Shown here: piece by piece, positions 19,613 through 28,607 of the stretch
How the letters are laid out: every line of letters begins with the position of its first letter
Numbering within the stretch: position 1 is the stretch's first letter
Origin: Collimonas arenae
GTDB taxonomy: Bacteria; Pseudomonadota; Gammaproteobacteria; Burkholderiales; Burkholderiaceae_D
Assembly (NCBI RefSeq): GCF_001584165.1
Contig: NZ_CP013233.1
Coordinates: 1,178,001-1,242,000, forward strand
Length of the DNA: 64,000 bases
Direction of reading: 5' to 3'
Notes under the pieces: model-generated
The model's input: only the letters and a program-made list of their open reading frames with translations
Databases searched by the model: none
What the model was told of the DNA's origin: nothing
Translations under genes and position numbers: made by a program

Positions 19613-20194
19613 TCATAATTCGATGCGAGTCCCCAATGCCGCCAGGAACAGCGCCAGCCACGCCGGATGCGCAGGCCATGCCGGCGCGGTCACCAGGTTG
19701 CCGTCGCGGTGTGCGGCGGTGACATCGATTTCCGCATATTTTCCTCCGGCCAGTTTGACTTCCGGTGCGCACGCCGGGTAGGCTGAGCAGGTTTTTCCTT
19801 CCAGTACGCCGGCTGCAGCCAGCAGTTGCGGGCCGTGGCAGACGGCGGCGATTGGTTTGTCCGCGGCATGGAATTGCTGGACGATTTCGATCACGCGCGG
19901 ATTCAGGCGCAGGTATTCGGGCGCGCGTCCGCCCGGAATGAGCAAGGCGTCGTAGCGGCTGACATCGACATCACTGAAGGCTGCATTCAATGTGAAGTTG
20001 TGACCAGGCTTTTCGCTGTAAGTCTGGTCGCCTTCGAAGTCGTGGATGGCTGTGCGGATCTGCGCGCCGGCGGGTTTGTCAGGGCATACCACATCGACCT
20101 GGTGGCCGACCATCTGTAGCGCCTGGAACGGCACCATCAGTTCATAATCTTCAACGTAATCGCCGGCGAGAAACAGGATTTTCTTGGCACTCAT
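19613..20194 (-). CDS. DJ-1/PfpI family protein (class I glutamine amidotransferase-like)
   Basis: This 193-residue cytoplasmic protein has the flavodoxin-like DJ-1/PfpI fold. The N-terminal glutamate region is [18 protein letters not shown], the nucleophile elbow is [14 protein letters not shown] with the reactive cysteine, and [18 protein letters not shown] precedes it. Members include proteases, glyoxalase III/deglycases and chaperones; the specific activity cannot be told. AGAGG precedes the start. An 18-bp perfect palindrome lies about 70 bases upstream and may be the operator for this gene. Confidence 0.88.
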   Translation of the reverse strand: MSAKKILFLAGDYVEDYELMVPFQALQMVGHQVDVVCPDKPAGAQIRTAIHDFEGDQTYSEKPGHNFTLNAAFSDVDVSRYDALLIPGGRAPEYLRLNPRVIEIVQQFHAADKPIAAVCHGPQLLAAAGVLEGKTCSAYPACAPEVKLAGGKYAEIDVTAAHRDGNLVTAPAWPAHPAWLALFLAALGTRIEL

Positions 20195-20517
20195 GATGAA
20201 CCTCTCAATGAAATTGCTGGTGGGGTAGAGTGGCCTGAGTATGGAGCAGCGAGAATCTGTCAGGTAATAACCGGTTATTACTCAGTGGACTTTCGATGTT
20301 GCGGCGCAAAATCCTGGCCGTTGCCAGATGCAGAAGAATCCGCTGTTTGATGAATGCAATGCATCAATGCTGCAGCTGAATTAAACTGTCACCGTTAACT
20401 GCTACCTCAACTGTCGTGATCAATTGCTGCCATGCAGCGTTGCACCATCGTCATGATCCTACATATGTCGCGAATGACGACCGGCAAGTGAAATTTTTTT
20501 AGAAAAGGTAAATCCAG
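20195..20517. promoter_or_regulatory. Intergenic region with an 18-bp perfect palindrome (pfpI-like/folE)
   Basis: GTAATAACCGGTTATTAC at 20264-20281 is a perfect 18-bp palindrome flanked by CAG/CTG-like bases, 70 bases upstream of the PfpI-like start and 237 bases before folE. Its form suits a dimeric winged-helix or TetR-type repressor. The rest of this divergent gap holds no ORF; AAAGG precedes the folE start. Confidence 0.5.
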
Positions 20518-21144
20518 ATGGCCTCAAAAGACGCATTACAAACCGTTGCGGCTAGCGCATTATCCGAACGTCCCAGCAGGGCAGAGGCAGAGTCCGCTAT
20601 TCGCACCTTGCTGCGCTGGGCCGGGGATGATCCTGACCGCGAAGGCTTGCTCGACACACCGGCACGCGTGGCGCGCGCCTATGAAGAATTCTTTGCCGGC
20701 TACAGCAAGGATCCGGTTGAAATTCTTTCAACCACTTTTTCGGAAGTCGAAGGCTACGATGAAATGGTGGTGCTGACCGATATCCGTTTCGAGAGCCATT
20801 GCGAGCATCACATGGCGCCGATCATCGGCAAGGCGCATGTGGCGTATCTGCCGGACCGCCGCGTGGTGGGCATTTCCAAGCTGGCGCGCCTGGTGGATAT
20901 TTTCGCCAAGCGTCTGCAGATTCAGGAAAAGATGACAGTCCAGATCGCCGATACCCTGCAGCAAGTGTTGCTGCCGAAGGGTGTTGCAGTCGTGATCGAA
21001 GCCTCGCACGGTTGCATGACCACGCGCGGCATCCACAAGCCGGGCACCAGCCTGGTGACCAGCCGCATGCTGGGCGCATTCCGCGACGATCCGTCGACTC
21101 GCCGCGAATTCATGAGCATCATTAGCCAGAAACGCAACGGCTGA
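20518..21144 (+). CDS. folE: GTP cyclohydrolase I (type IA)
   Basis: FolE converts GTP to dihydroneopterin triphosphate, the first step of folate (and pterin) synthesis. The 208-residue protein shows the zinc and active-site motifs [21 protein letters not shown] and [10 protein letters not shown], plus [20 protein letters not shown] and the C-terminal DPSTRREFM. All zinc ligands (Cys, His, Cys) are present. It stands alone on the plus strand between the PfpI-like gene and an MdfA-like pump. Confidence 0.97.
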   Translation: MASKDALQTVAASALSERPSRAEAESAIRTLLRWAGDDPDREGLLDTPARVARAYEEFFAGYSKDPVEILSTTFSEVEGYDEMVVLTDIRFESHCEHHMAPIIGKAHVAYLPDRRVVGISKLARLVDIFAKRLQIQEKMTVQIADTLQQVLLPKGVAVVIEASHGCMTTRGIHKPGTSLVTSRMLGAFRDDPSTRREFMSIISQKRNG

Positions 21145-21168
21145 TTCCAGCGGACAGGATCGGCAGGC

Positions 21169-22410
21169 TTAGCGCGCCGATCCTTCCTTGTCGCCGTGAC
21201 CCGTCACGCGAGCCAACATCGCACGTGCCACCACGCTGCGCGCCAGATACCAGTAGAGGCCGATCACCGCGGCCGAGAACAGCGCAAACCCCATCATTCC
21301 CGCGTGCAAGTAAAACACCTTGTACAGTTCGATGCCGACTCCGTACAGCGTCATGTTGATCATGCCCATGGTCGCCGCGACGGTAGCTTTGGAGACGGCG
21401 CTTTCAGTTAACGTGAAGCGGATCATGACGGCTGCCGACAAGCCTTCGCCGAATGCGATTATGCTGATGGCGGCGACCAGGAAGTAGGGTTTGTCGAAGA
21501 ACGCCGCGCCGAGCAGCATGATGGCGATACCGACGCCAATCGGATACAGCGCCAGTTTGATCGAACTGCCGAGGCGCCAGCGGTCTACCTGGCGCGCCAA
21601 CACCAGGTTGCCGGCGATCAGGCAGCCGAACACGGGAATCTGCCAGTAGCCGTACTCGACCACGGTCAAGTGGCCGTCTGTTACCAGGATCACCGGCGAC
21701 ATGGCGATCCAGCCGATCAGTGGAATCGCCAGCAATGGCATGCACATCGCCGCCTTGAGGAAGTGGACATTGCTGACCACTTCACGGTAGTCGTGCAGGA
21801 TCTGCATCAGCGGCAGCTTTTCCTTGCGCGGCTTGACGGTTTCCGGCATGTGCCGGGCCAGTCCGACCAATGACAGTGAAGCGATCGCGGCGATGAAGAC
21901 GAACACCATGCGCCACGGCAGTACTTCAATCATGAAGGCGCCTGCCACTGGCCCGATCAGCGGTGCAATCAGCGCCACATTCGCCATCAGCGCAGTGACT
22001 CGGATCGCCGCCTTTTCTTCAAACGCTTCCTGTACCACGGCATAACCGACCGAGGAAATGAAGCACAAGCCCATACCTTGCAACACGCGCAGCACGATGA
22101 AGCTCTCGATGCTGTTGGAGAACAGCGTGGCGAGGCAGGTCAGGATGAAAAACAGCGTACCACCCAACATCACAGGGCGCCGTCCAATGCGATCCGACAG
22201 CGGTCCGAACAGCCATTGAAATATGGCGCCGCCGACCAGGAACGCGGTCATCGCAGACGCCACCCAGGCCGCGCTGGCGCCGAATTCATGGGTGACCATC
22301 AGCATGCCTGGCTGGATCATGTCGTTGGCGATGTAGACCGAAAACTCGAACAAGACCAGAGCTAGCGGGAACATCAATGTGGCACGGCTGAGAGTAGAGA
22401 TTTTTTGCAT
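21169..22410 (-). CDS. mdfA: MdfA-like MFS multidrug transporter
   Basis: This 413-residue MFS pump is close to E. coli MdfA over its length. Helix 1 carries both key acidic residues, Glu22 and Asp30, in [32 protein letters not shown] is motif A, and LMANVALIAPLIGPVAGA is the antiporter motif region. MdfA exports diverse cationic and neutral drugs in exchange for protons. A LysR gene lies upstream on the same strand (188-base gap). The gap between them shows no striking structure. Confidence 0.92.
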   Translation of the reverse strand: MQKISTLSRATLMFPLALVLFEFSVYIANDMIQPGMLMVTHEFGASAAWVASAMTAFLVGGAIFQWLFGPLSDRIGRRPVMLGGTLFFILTCLATLFSNSIESFIVLRVLQGMGLCFISSVGYAVVQEAFEEKAAIRVTALMANVALIAPLIGPVAGAFMIEVLPWRMVFVFIAAIASLSLVGLARHMPETVKPRKEKLPLMQILHDYREVVSNVHFLKAAMCMPLLAIPLIGWIAMSPVILVTDGHLTVVEYGYWQIPVFGCLIAGNLVLARQVDRWRLGSSIKLALYPIGVGIAIMLLGAAFFDKPYFLVAAISIIAFGEGLSAAVMIRFTLTESAVSKATVAATMGMINMTLYGVGIELYKVFYLHAGMMGFALFSAAVIGLYWYLARSVVARAMLARVTGHGDKEGSAR

Positions 22411-22598
22411 TGTTCTGTTATGGATGACACTGTCCTGTCAGCGGAAAGGCATTGAGCAACGCCGCGGCAGGATGTTGAATTTCTAAAAAAGAGGTGCTGG
22501 TTCGACGCCGCGTCTCGCGCAGTCAACGTCGGGTGTTATGCACGCATTTGCGTGACCAGGCTTGAGCGATTCGGTTTGCTTGATTCAGTGTGCTTGAT

Positions 22599-23507
22599 TC
22601 AAACGACCGGTGTTTCCCAATCAGGATCTGCGCTGAACTCTTCGACCAGAAAGTCGAGCATGGCGCGCAGGATGGCTGGCATTTGGCGGCGCGAAGCATA
22701 GACGCCGTAAATGCTCATTTCGCGCGGTTGGTATGCCGTGAGCAGCGCACGTAGTTTACCACTACGCAGCAGTTTTGCCGCAGCATAGACCGGCTGCATG
22801 GTAATTCCAGCGCCGCTGACCGCTGCTTCCAGCAATACCGACGATTCGTTGGCGCTCATGTTGCCGCCAACCGGCACCGCTACCGGCACACCATCCTTTT
22901 CGAATTCCCATAGACTTTTGCCGAAATAAGAATAGGTCAGGCAGTTATGCAGCGCCAGGTCTTCGGCTTTTTTCGGCGTGCCGTGCTCTTGCAGATAATC
23001 CGGCGAGGCGCACACCACTGAACGACACACCGCCAGTTTGCGGGCGATCAGGTTAGGATCGAGCGAGTTGGTGATGCGGATCGCCAGGTCGACCCTTTCC
23101 TCAATCAGGTTGACGGCGCGATCGACTAGTAACATCGATACCGCAGTACCCGGATAGCGTTTCAGGAAGCGCGCCAGCAACGGCGCCAGATAGGCTTGTC
23201 CCAGAGACATGCTGCAGGTCAGGCGCAGCGTGCCGCGCGGCGCGTTCTCGGGTGTCGCCGCGGAGGATTGGATGTCGCCGGCCATATCCAGCAACTGGCG
23301 ACAGCGTGGCAGGGTGTCGCTGCCGGCCGAGGTCAGGCTCAATTTGCGGGTGGTGCGGTGGAACAGGCGAGCGCCAACCCATTCTTCCAGCTCAGCAAGG
23401 TAGCGCGAGACCATCGCTCGCGACATGTCCAGATGATCCGCGGCCGCTGTCAGGCTGCCGCGATCCGCGACTTCGACAAACACCTGCATTGCGACCAGAC
23501 GATCCAT
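22599..23507 (-). CDS. LysR family transcriptional regulator
   Basis: A 302-residue LysR-type regulator: N-terminal winged helix (MDRLVAMQVFVEVADRGSLTAAADHLDMSRAMVSRYLAELE) and a CrgA-like effector-binding domain (about 90-295). It is divergent from the metallo-hydrolase/DsbA-like pair and upstream of mdfA, so either could be its target. The start codon lies 204 bases from the metallo-hydrolase start. Confidence 0.92.
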   Translation of the reverse strand: MDRLVAMQVFVEVADRGSLTAAADHLDMSRAMVSRYLAELEEWVGARLFHRTTRKLSLTSAGSDTLPRCRQLLDMAGDIQSSAATPENAPRGTLRLTCSMSLGQAYLAPLLARFLKRYPGTAVSMLLVDRAVNLIEERVDLAIRITNSLDPNLIARKLAVCRSVVCASPDYLQEHGTPKKAEDLALHNCLTYSYFGKSLWEFEKDGVPVAVPVGGNMSANESSVLLEAAVSGAGITMQPVYAAAKLLRSGKLRALLTAYQPREMSIYGVYASRRQMPAILRAMLDFLVEEFSADPDWETPVV

Positions 23508-23711
23508 ATTCTTAAATTCCTCAGTTATCTACTTACTTTTGTCTGAAAAGGCGGATAAGCGCGCGTAGATTTGGGTTTGAACGTCCTGTTCTCTTGAGGA
23601 ATTCAGGATGATTTGCTCGATTTATGCAACTAACTGGTCACTATTATGGGGTTTTTTGCATCGTTTTTGGCAACTATGATGGTGGTTCTTTCACCACACT
23701 TGGAGATATGC

Positions 23712-24605
23712 ATGAACAAACGCACTTTATTCCGCTCGTTCCTGGCAACTACCGTCGGCCTGATGCTAGCCGGCAGCGCGGTGGTTGCTGTCGCCGCCCC
23801 GCAGCCGCTCAAGCTGGAGGTTTACAATCCAGGCGCCAACGGTGTGTTCCCGGTATCTTCGGAGTTGGTTACCGGTAACAACGAGGCAATCCTGATCGAT
23901 GCCCAATTCGATCGCGCCAATGCTGGCCAATTGGTGAAAAAGATTCAGGACAGCGGCAAGAAGCTGACCACGATCTACATCAGCCATGGTGATCCGGATT
24001 ATTACTTTGGACTGGAGGTGCTGAAGGAAGCCTACCCGGACGCGAAGATCCTGGCGCCAGCGCCGGTGATCGCCCACATCAAGGCCACCATGCAGGACAA
24101 GCTGGCGTTCTGGGGCCCCAAACTGGGCGCCAACGCACCCAAGCAATTGATCGTGCCGGAGCCGATGCAGGGTAATACGTTGGCCCTGGAAGGCCGCAAG
24201 CTGGAAGTGATCGGCCTGGACGGTGCCAGCCCAGACCGCACCTTTGTCTGGATTCCATCGCTGAAGGCGGTGGTCGGTGGCGTGCTGGTGAACGGCAACG
24301 AGCATGTGTGGACCGCAGATACCCAGACCCTGGCGTCGCGCCAGCAATGGATCAGGATGCTCGACAAGATCGAAGCTCTGCATCCGAAGATTGTGGTGCC
24401 TGGGCACTTCAGCGCCGGTGCGCCGCAAAACATCGAATCGGTGCGTTTTACCAAAAATTATCTGAAGACGTATGAAGCGGAAACTGCCAAGGCCAAGGAT
24501 TCCGGTGCTCTGATCGAGGCGATGAAAAAGCACTATCCGAACCTGGAAGGCGTGTCCTCGCTGGAATTGGGCGCCAAGGTCAGCAAAGGGGAAATGAAAT
24601 GGTGA
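23712..24605 (+). CDS. Exported MBL-fold metallo-hydrolase
   Basis: This 297-residue protein has a signal peptide (MNKRTLFRSFLATTVGLMLAGSAVVAVAAP) and a metallo-beta-lactamase fold, so it probably acts in the periplasm. The expected HxHxDH zinc motif appears as ISHGDPDYYFG, keeping one histidine and the two aspartates but replacing the usual later histidine with tyrosine; VVPGHFSAG supplies a C-terminal histidine. Activity may therefore be altered. The start at 23712 has GGAGAT upstream; a 22-residue upstream extension is less likely. It overlaps the DsbA-like gene by seven bases and is divergent from LysR. Confidence 0.85.
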   Translation: MNKRTLFRSFLATTVGLMLAGSAVVAVAAPQPLKLEVYNPGANGVFPVSSELVTGNNEAILIDAQFDRANAGQLVKKIQDSGKKLTTIYISHGDPDYYFGLEVLKEAYPDAKILAPAPVIAHIKATMQDKLAFWGPKLGANAPKQLIVPEPMQGNTLALEGRKLEVIGLDGASPDRTFVWIPSLKAVVGGVLVNGNEHVWTADTQTLASRQQWIRMLDKIEALHPKIVVPGHFSAGAPQNIESVRFTKNYLKTYEAETAKAKDSGALIEAMKKHYPNLEGVSSLELGAKVSKGEMKW

Positions 24606-25339
24606 ATGACATGGTAAATCAGGAGCTTGAATGCGGTGACGCCGTTTGCGCAGTTCCGGCTGCAGCAGCCACCAGTGAAACCGACAATGGCGCGGCGGCG
24701 GCAGTTGACGCCGGCAAGGTGCTGCACTACATCTACGATCCGATGTGCGGCTGGTGCTACGGCGCCGCGCCGTTGCTGCAAGCAGCGCGCCAGATCGATG
24801 GCCTCAGCATCGTGCTGCATGGAGGCGGCATGATGACCGGCAGCAATCGGCGGCAGGTCAGTGCGGCATTGCGCAATTATGTGATGCAGCACGACCATCG
24901 GATTGCAGCGATGACCGGCCAGGTATTCGGCGACGATTACTTCAACGGCCTGTTGCTCGATACGACGGCAACGTTTGATTCCGAGCCGCCGATTACTGCC
25001 ATCCTGGCCGCGGATGCTGTATCCGGGCAGGGGCTGGAGTTGCTGGAACGGATTCAGCAGGCGCATTATGTGGAGGGACGGCGGGTCGCTGATCTGGCGG
25101 TGCTGCGCGATCTGGCGGTGGCGGTCGGAATGGAGCCGACGCAATTTGATCGCGCGTTCGCCGAACTGAGTGGCGCGACGACGCAAGCGCATATCGCCCG
25201 CAGCCGGTCTTTGCTGACGCAGGTTGGCGGCCAGGGTTTTCCCACTTTTGCATTGCAGCGTGGCGAGCGTATTGAGGTGCTGGATACGGGGCGATTCCTG
25301 GGGCAGACGGAAGCGTGGAAGGCTGTTCTGAGCAGATAA
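24599..25339 (+). CDS. DsbA family protein (FrnE/DsbA-like thioredoxin fold)
   Basis: The 246-residue protein has a DsbA-type thioredoxin fold with the redox motif C-G-W-C in YDPMCGWCYGAAPLL (about residues 45-60), and the cis-proline loop VGGQGFPTFAL near the C-terminus. No clear signal peptide is present, so it probably works in the cytoplasm like FrnE or 2-hydroxychromene-carboxylate isomerases. The first 40 residues are Ala-rich and unconserved, and a later start is possible. The gene overlaps the end of the metallo-hydrolase gene and ends at a terminator. Confidence 0.85.
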   Translation: MVNDMVNQELECGDAVCAVPAAAATSETDNGAAAAVDAGKVLHYIYDPMCGWCYGAAPLLQAARQIDGLSIVLHGGGMMTGSNRRQVSAALRNYVMQHDHRIAAMTGQVFGDDYFNGLLLDTTATFDSEPPITAILAADAVSGQGLELLERIQQAHYVEGRRVADLAVLRDLAVAVGMEPTQFDRAFAELSGATTQAHIARSRSLLTQVGGQGFPTFALQRGERIEVLDTGRFLGQTEAWKAVLSR

Positions 25340-25360
25340 TTGGATGTTGTTGTGAGATAG

Positions 25361-25398
25361 AAAAAACCTCCGCAAGTTGGTCTTGCGCAGGTTTTTTT
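25361..25398 (+). terminator. Rho-independent terminator after the DsbA-like gene
   Basis: AACCTCCGCAAG (25365-25376) pairs with CTTGCGCAGGTT (25382-25393) with a single C-C mismatch, followed by seven T residues. Confidence 0.88.
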
Positions 25399-25713
25399 GT
25401 TTCTGGATAGAACTGCCTGGAATTCACATTTTTACAATAATGTGGAATATTTCCAAAATACATTTAATTGTCAATTTGTAGTCATTTATTGATAATTAGT
25501 TGCTATTTTGCGTGAAAATTAGCGATTTTTCATGATGTTCGGCAACAACAAACACTCATTATTTAACGTTTCATGCCATCCGTGCATTGTATCGAATAGT
25601 GTCGAAAGGTATCTTTGCAGGCACTTTTTTGATTTTGTAATTTGACGTGAAGCACCAGGGCATTATCCGGCCCGGACGTGTGTTTGCTGCAAGTTAATAC
25701 CCCGAGCAAATCT
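25399..25713. other. AT-rich upstream region of the autotransporter gene
   Basis: This stretch is clearly more AT-rich than its surroundings and contains no supported ORF. It presumably carries the promoter of the autotransporter gene. I could not define a convincing -35/-10 pair or operator. Low GC upstream of a surface protein gene is compatible with silencing by an H-NS-like protein, which is inference. Confidence 0.4.
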
Positions 25714-28533
25714 ATGAATCGCCATCTCGCAGCACGCTTTCCTCTTTCTGTTGTTTCCATCGCAGTCATTACCATGTTGTCGGCTTGTGGCGGCGGAGGT
25801 GGTGGCTCTAGTCCTTCCTCTGGCACTCAGGCACCGGTCCCAACCACCACGCCAAGCCCGACCGGCAGTACGCCGGCAGCCACTGCATCGCTGCTTAATC
25901 CGGCCGATCCGAGCAATGCCGTTGCAGCACACGCACGTGGCATCGTCGGCGCTGGCGTCGTCGTTGGCATTATCGATACTGACTTCAATGTCGCTGACCC
26001 CGATCTCGGCGGTCGTCTTACCAAGACCGTGTACAACAGCGGCGGTGCCGGCAATCCCCATGGCACTGAGGTGGTGGAGGCGTTGGGCGGGAGCAGCTAC
26101 GGTGTGGCGCCCGGGGTGACGATGCTTGGCGCAGCGGTCGGCACCGGTGGCGACAATGTGTCGTTCAGCAGTCCGGTGTATCAAGACCTGTTCAATAAGG
26201 GTGTGCGCATTTTCAATCAATCGAATGCTTTCGGTTCGATTGCAACGCCAGCCGGCAACGGCCCGGCTTTCTACAATATCTACCAGCCCTTCGTGGCGCA
26301 GGGCAGCCTGTTTATCTGGGCCGCCGGCAACGATGCCAGCGCCCATCCGTCGCTGACCGCAGGTTTGCCAGCGCTCTATCCTGATTTGCAAAAGGGTTGG
26401 CTGGCAGTGGTGGCGGTGAATGCCGCCGGCGGCTCGCAAGGTTATACCAGCAGCGACACTACGCCCGGCGTGATCTCCAGCTATTCGAACCGCTGCGGCG
26501 AGGCTGCCAACTGGTGCCTGGCTGCGCCTGGCGATTTTATTTCGCCGAGCACCGGCACCCGGGTTTACGGCACTTCGTTTGCGACACCGGCGGTGACCGG
26601 CGCTGCAGCGCTGGTGCAGCAAGTCTATCCGTGGATGAGCGCCGACCAGATCCGTCAGACGATCTTGTCAACCGCCACCAGCATGGGCGATACCGCCACT
26701 TACGGCTGGGGATTGCTGAACGCCAGCAAGGCCGCGAACGGTCCCGCTCTGTTCGACACGCGCCTCACGCTGAACGGTAATTTTATCGCCAAGTTCGACT
26801 CTGTCAGCTCTACTTTCGGCAACGATATCGGCGGTAACGCCGGCTTGCTCAAGGATGGCAGCGGTACTTTGACCTTGTCCGGCAATAACACCTACAGCGG
26901 CGCCAGCGAAGTGCTCAAAGGCACACTGAACGTCACTGGTTCGGTCGCTTCAGGCGTCACGATCGACAGCGCCGGCATCCTTTCCGGAGATGGCGGACGC
27001 ATTGGCGGCAGCGTGGTCAACAGCGGTCGTTTGACCAATGCCGGAAACGGCATGAGCATTGCCGGTAACTACACAGCTTCGTCCAGCGCTGTGCTGGCGA
27101 ATCAGTTCAATACGACACTCGCCGTCGGCGGCAGCGCGACGCTCGGCAGCTCGCATCTGGTGGCGATGACGCCGGCCGGCAGCAGTGATCCGTCCGGTTA
27201 TGTGGCGCAGCAAGTCGGCGTCAAGGGCAAGGTGCTGACCGCGGCCAGCGGCGTGTCAGGGCAATTCAGCGATGTCTCGTTCGAGCATGACGGCACCGCC
27301 TTCAACCCAGGCACCTTCCTCAACGCGACGCTGGCTTACAGCGCCAATGAAGTCGATCTCACCATCAGCCGCAATAGCGCCAACGCTGTCGCCGCACAAT
27401 CCTTCGCCGCCGATCCGACTCGCACCAGCAGCGCCGCCAATCTGGAGCAAGGCCTGAAGGCCGCCGACAATATGGTTGCCAGTGGCAACGCCAGCGGCAG
27501 CAACGCCGGTTTCGTGGCGAGCGCTGCAGCGATTGAGCGGACGGCAAGTATTGCCGCTGCGGCGCAGGTTCTGGATAGTTTGTCCGGGCAAATCTATGCG
27601 TCGTCACAGGCGCTGACTTTCCAGCAATCGCAAGCGATCAACCGCGATTTGTCGAATCGTTTGTCGCTGTTGGGCGGCAGTGCGGCAGGGCAGGCCAAGG
27701 CCGGTCTGTGGGCCAGCGTGATCGGCGCCAGCGGCAAGCTGGGACAGTCGGGTTATTCATCCGCCGATACGTCGACCTGGGGCGGCCAGTTCGGCTTCGA
27801 TACACATCTGACTGACAAGGCCATCGTCGGCGTGGCGTTGTCCTATTCGGAAAGCAAGGCCAACTTCGATCGCTTCGGCGGTGCGTCCGATAGCCAGAAC
27901 ACCGGTTTGTCGTTGTATGGCCGCTATGCGCTGAGCAACGACGGCATCTATGTGTCGGGCCGTGCCGGCGCGGCCACGGTGACCAGCAAGATCAACCGCA
28001 CGGCGATCCTCGGCAGCGAAGTCGACAGCCTGTCGGCCAGCCATACCGACAGCATGATATCGGCCTATGCCGAAACCGGTTACGTGCGCAACCTGTCGAC
28101 CACTGCGGCGCTGACGCCATTCGCCGGCATCAGCTACGACCGCCTCAAGCGCGGCGGCTTTACCGAAGCCGGCAGCGCGTTTGGCCTGACCGCAGGCAGC
28201 AATTCGTATCAACAGACTGCGAGCGTATTGGGTTTGCGTGGCGATGCAAAAGTCGACTGGTTCGGCGGCAATACCAACCTGCAAGCGTACGCCGCGTGGC
28301 AGCATGCGTTCAATGACGGTAGCCTCGATTTCAACGCTGCCTTTGTCGGCGCGCCGGCCGCCGGGTTCACCGTGCAGGGTATCGGCCTGCCGCACAACAG
28401 CGGTTGGGCTGGCCTCGGATTCACCACTGTGGTCAATCGCAAATGGAGCTGGTACGGCAATTACGATGCGCAATTCGGCAAGGGCGGCTTGGTCAACAAT
28501 GTGTTCTCTGCCGGCGTGCGGATGGCTTTTTAA
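25714..28533 (+). CDS. Subtilisin-like autotransporter serine protease with lipobox
   Basis: The 939-residue protein is a type V (autotransporter) subtilase. From ATG 25714 it has a signal peptide with lipobox L-S-A-C (Cys25) and a glycine/proline-rich linker, then an S8 peptidase domain with catalytic Asp88 (GIIDTDFN), His116 (GNPHGTEV) and Ser288 (GTSFATPA). A passenger-linked repeat (LLKDGSGTLTLSGNNTYSG) leads to a beta-helical region, and the last 270 residues form a beta-barrel ending in GVRMAF. Acylation plus S8 domain recalls NalP and SphB1, which process other surface proteins; substrates here are unknown. A strong terminator follows. Confidence 0.92.
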   Translation: MNRHLAARFPLSVVSIAVITMLSACGGGGGGSSPSSGTQAPVPTTTPSPTGSTPAATASLLNPADPSNAVAAHARGIVGAGVVVGIIDTDFNVADPDLGGRLTKTVYNSGGAGNPHGTEVVEALGGSSYGVAPGVTMLGAAVGTGGDNVSFSSPVYQDLFNKGVRIFNQSNAFGSIATPAGNGPAFYNIYQPFVAQGSLFIWAAGNDASAHPSLTAGLPALYPDLQKGWLAVVAVNAAGGSQGYTSSDTTPGVISSYSNRCGEAANWCLAAPGDFISPSTGTRVYGTSFATPAVTGAAALVQQVYPWMSADQIRQTILSTATSMGDTATYGWGLLNASKAANGPALFDTRLTLNGNFIAKFDSVSSTFGNDIGGNAGLLKDGSGTLTLSGNNTYSGASEVLKGTLNVTGSVASGVTIDSAGILSGDGGRIGGSVVNSGRLTNAGNGMSIAGNYTASSSAVLANQFNTTLAVGGSATLGSSHLVAMTPAGSSDPSGYVAQQVGVKGKVLTAASGVSGQFSDVSFEHDGTAFNPGTFLNATLAYSANEVDLTISRNSANAVAAQSFAADPTRTSSAANLEQGLKAADNMVASGNASGSNAGFVASAAAIERTASIAAAAQVLDSLSGQIYASSQALTFQQSQAINRDLSNRLSLLGGSAAGQAKAGLWASVIGASGKLGQSGYSSADTSTWGGQFGFDTHLTDKAIVGVALSYSESKANFDRFGGASDSQNTGLSLYGRYALSNDGIYVSGRAGAATVTSKINRTAILGSEVDSLSASHTDSMISAYAETGYVRNLSTTAALTPFAGISYDRLKRGGFTEAGSAFGLTAGSNSYQQTASVLGLRGDAKVDWFGGNTNLQAYAAWQHAFNDGSLDFNAAFVGAPAAGFTVQGIGLPHNSGWAGLGFTTVVNRKWSWYGNYDAQFGKGGLVNNVFSAGVRMAF

Positions 28534-28550
28534 ATTCGTCGCTGCATAAA

Positions 28551-28594
28551 AAAACGGCCCGTATAACTCATGAGAGTTGTACGGGCCGTTTTGC
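28551..28594. terminator. Bidirectional terminator after the autotransporter
   Basis: AAAACGGCCCGTA (28551-28563) pairs with TACGGGCCGTTTT (28580-28592), and the stem extends inward with AACTC/GAGTT. A and T runs on both sides serve the two convergent genes. Confidence 0.9.
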
Positions 28595-28607
28595 TTGCAG
28601 TTGTGTT

